From an uncultured Muribaculaceae bacterium (GTDB lineage: Bacteria > Bacteroidota > Bacteroidia > Bacteroidales > Muribaculaceae): 33,996 nt of DNA. Location: positions 1 through 33,996 of the forward strand of contig CAMWIJ010000030.1 in assembly GCA_947174275.1 (NCBI GenBank), written 5' to 3'. This document shows, in pieces, positions 32,901 through 33,996 of this stretch (positions within the stretch are counted from its first letter, which is position 1; the number at the start of each line of letters is the position of its first letter). The translations under genes were made by a program, and so were the position numbers. Under the pieces are notes generated by a model, which saw only the letters and a program-made list of their open reading frames with translations, had not been told where the DNA came from and ran no database searches.

Positions 32901-33886
32901 ACATATTCCATATCTACACTATGGGTATAAGCCATTGGGCCTGGATTCAGCTCAACTTTTCGACCAAATGTATTTGGAGACAAAAGTGAATATAGAAGCA
33001 ATGTACTATCTATGTAAGCTTTTCCATTATCATAATAATATTTAGGTTCTACTATGCCAATCGTGCTTTGAATATCAAAATCACCAAGTTCTTGTTCCCG
33101 GGTTACTACAGCGGTAGTTGCAGTTATATCATTTACACATAATTTTGATATCGAAATATCGAGGGTGCTAAATTGAGCCATATTGCTATAATTACCTGAA
33201 TTATCACAAGCTCGATATATAATCTCAGACGACGGCAATAAATTAGATATTTGAACATTCGAACCCGACACATATTTCCACGTACCGGACGTTGAATTAG
33301 TAAAAACCACATTACGTACTTTTGCTAAATCAAGACCAATGCTTGTAGCCGAAGATTTATTGTAGCGCCACTCTATCTTATGGGTTCCTGCTGTGCTAAT
33401 TTTATACTCAAATTTTTCAAAATCAATCAATCCCGATATGCTACTAATTTCGTTGTCATCTATTAATAAAGAAAGTAATCCGATATTATCTTCGGAGTCC
33501 ACTGCCCATTCAAAGGATAATGTAGCCGGTTCTGTGATGGTTATCGTGGCAGAAATTGAGCTTGCCTGTCCGACAGGTACGGATGTATTGCTTTCCACCC
33601 AACCTTTTACACTACGGGCTGACCATGCATATTTGCCAGTTGTAGTGATTTGTACCGGGTCGGATTGCGGGGCGAGGGCAGTGCGGGAAAAGTCATCGAT
33701 TTCTGGGAGTGTGCCATATTTGTATTGGAAACCGTGTTCGACGCTCAGGTCGGGGAAATCGGCTGAGAGAGTCGCTTTTGTCTGGGTCACGTTCGTCGCT
33801 TCGTGCAGTGTGATTTGAGCGGGAGCCTGAGCAATAGTTCCAACTGCAATCAGCGACAGCAACAATCGCAAGTAGTGGTGTTTCAT
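29936..33886 (-). CDS. Large FN3-like surface protein with C-terminal sorting-type tail
   Basis: It is a predicted exported, surface-attached protein of 1316 residues. A signal peptide (about 1-23, ending APAQ) is followed by about nine or ten FN3-like beta-sandwich repeats. Each begins with a pattern such as VTQTKATLSA, ISQTKCTLKGHFD, TTQTTATFEA, VTQTKAEMNI or ISNRSATLNGT, and each ends with a LxPxTxY-type strand, such as LSPNTSYSVRSY. The tail (about 1250-1316), with VKIYNAAG, LSPGYYIIKLSNG and a basic end, resembles a T9SS type-A sorting domain. No enzymatic domain was recognised. Part of the gene (about 31,700-33,540) is strongly AT-rich, while both ends have ordinary composition. That mosaic suggests replacement or divergence of the N-terminal modules. 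Confidence 0.83.
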   Translation of the reverse strand: MKHHYLRLLLSLIAVGTIAQAPAQITLHEATNVTQTKATLSADFPDLSVEHGFQYKYGTLPEIDDFSRTALAPQSDPVQITTTGKYAWSARSVKGWVESNTSVPVGQASSISATITITEPATLSFEWAVDSEDNIGLLSLLIDDNEISSISGLIDFEKFEYKISTAGTHKIEWRYNKSSATSIGLDLAKVRNVVFTNSTSGTWKYVSGSNVQISNLLPSSEIIYRACDNSGNYSNMAQFSTLDISISKLCVNDITATTAVVTREQELGDFDIQSTIGIVEPKYYYDNGKAYIDSTLLLYSLLSPNTFGRKVELNPGPMAYTHSVDMEYVKGPNFGVYVTLKEPTVIIFEAHVEKGKYAYFYLDKWDDYNRIYLGDTSFTKYSATIPAGRHYLGFYSSGVGNYVSVKNLDIPGLEEDFTFKTTLHSASDISSKFDKLSPVTTYYGVCISRPNELSDMNEKWVYNEKFYFKTDNVHSFIDGVEAISQTKCTLKGHFDFGGANIECCGLQYKAQNNDKWIDLPLNINNRIYAKVERLRPNSAYEYRSYAKAQNCDTVYSTIGTFSTSPVEPKTPEILHLAQHEATLQGKVIFGDANIYQRGMQFRKKGITEWDEVEDGGNDSIYTLVRKNLEMGVAYEARTYVQPAGCDVIYSDILEFKTLYSYFTACNANNTTQTTATFEATISDVDEDTTVDEYGFEYYIYCDGFLENENNFVPSEIYTIPVTPDGKTIKTTITGLAPRLFLKWRAYAIVNGEKSYYAGSANSEWAYAATKPATIKATATKITPTSISLELDATQDGDAVISQIEYALVNSPMDAAEYSICGNNITLTGLLPNSKYNFMFRGLVNGRYCPLFDSVYQDGSWFTFTTPAADVDVKIINVTQTKAEMNIIIDAGEEAEVTDLRYRLSNYGNWTECSEKLSLSGLTPGQKYNVYIGAKINGIEYSWSGFAFTTGKVSATVYTSDIQQTSARIRWSTFQGDATLISSGVEIGSDKYEFTDDTREITLTELSPNTSYSVRSYVQTAEGGKVYSQFRTIKTSEIICTTKSATSISNRSATLNGTIDCDTRSSAEFGVQWKKMIGWNSDPAFTKGHKLDDGSISVALVNGMLDPDTDYQYRTAVRYKDKIYYGDWATFRTEAEYVYYPASVYTIFRTDRENNSLVLCGYYIAGSEAIVSQGYEYWKKNPNAIHPLAAQSPAIVTTDESMQHVFAPGELPAGDYNVRAFVKTESGETIYGPTLGFTASNAGYSEVEEIPCDMPFVKVEHSIVKIYNAAGLECYVARINGIVVSSHTIPSDYDEIALSPGYYIIKLSNGLVEKIRL

Positions 33887-33952
33887 GTGATAATAAAGGC
33901 CTGCATAGCTCCCTGTCGAGGCGATTGGTTTACGATATAAAAAGAAAAGCTC

Positions 33953-33960
33953 TAAGTTTG
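33953..33960 (+). promoter_or_regulatory. Candidate -7 element leading out of the window
   Basis: TAAGTTTG matches TAnnTTTG on the plus strand, with TTTA 20 nt upstream (33929-33932). It would transcribe a gene beyond the right edge, divergent from the surface-protein gene. The rest of 33887-33996 shows no ORF. Confidence 0.3.
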
Positions 33961-33996
33961 CAGCAGCAAAATAAGAGAGTGGAAAATTTATCTTAA

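Overview
The window reads as chromosomal DNA of a Bacteroidales bacterium, most likely a gut Muribaculaceae-type genome (inference). The evidence is a GC-rich gene body, Bacteroidetes-style promoters (TTTG about 19 nt before TAnnTTTG), weak or absent Shine-Dalgarno sites, a DUF4271-hemD pair, a gene with a C-terminal type IX secretion (T9SS) sorting domain, many SPII lipoproteins, and a xylB-xylA-xylE operon. I see no rRNA, tRNA, CRISPR array, transposase or phage gene.

Layout. 1-259: paired REP-like palindromes, a GC-rich hairpin and the hemD terminator. 260-4304 (minus): a likely operon Na/Pi cotransporter, LOG-family protein, DUF4271 membrane protein, hemD, with two 4-nt start/stop overlaps. 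4421-7233: divergent U32-family protein (minus) and TrpB2-type PLP enzyme (plus). 7234-7400: a second hairpin plus REP-like cluster between convergent genes. 7400-13911 (minus): a tripartite RND efflux operon (outer-membrane factor, membrane-fusion lipoprotein, inner-membrane permease). 14075-18030 (minus): a secreted GH13 amylase and a GLUG-repeat T9SS protein. 18439-21676 (plus): EnvC-like murein hydrolase activator, Wzx-like flippase and folB. 21922-26326 (plus): xylulokinase, xylose isomerase and xylose/H+ symporter. 26494-33886 (minus): an AAA ATPase, three small lipoproteins or envelope proteins, and a 1316-residue FN3-like surface protein.

The main anomaly is a perfect 824-bp tandem duplication inside the RND permease gene. 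Because 824 is not a multiple of three, it breaks the gene into an 845-residue N-terminal ORF and a 472-residue C-terminal ORF that overlap by ATGA. Removing one unit restores a 1042-residue permease of normal length. The copies show no difference that I can find, so this is a very recent event, a reversible on/off state, or an assembly error.

Other signals worth a look are: two copies of a composite repeat (26-bp self-complementary units in inverted pairs next to a GC-rich hairpin whose stem differs by a compensatory base-pair change); interleaved inverted repeats that could form an H-type pseudoknot at 29866-29920; palindromes at the start of the phosphate transporter and AAA ATPase genes; and a strongly AT-rich insert within the FN3-like surface protein gene. 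I did not find a clearly new multi-gene system. The least explained block is the lipoprotein/surface-protein region 26494-33886.
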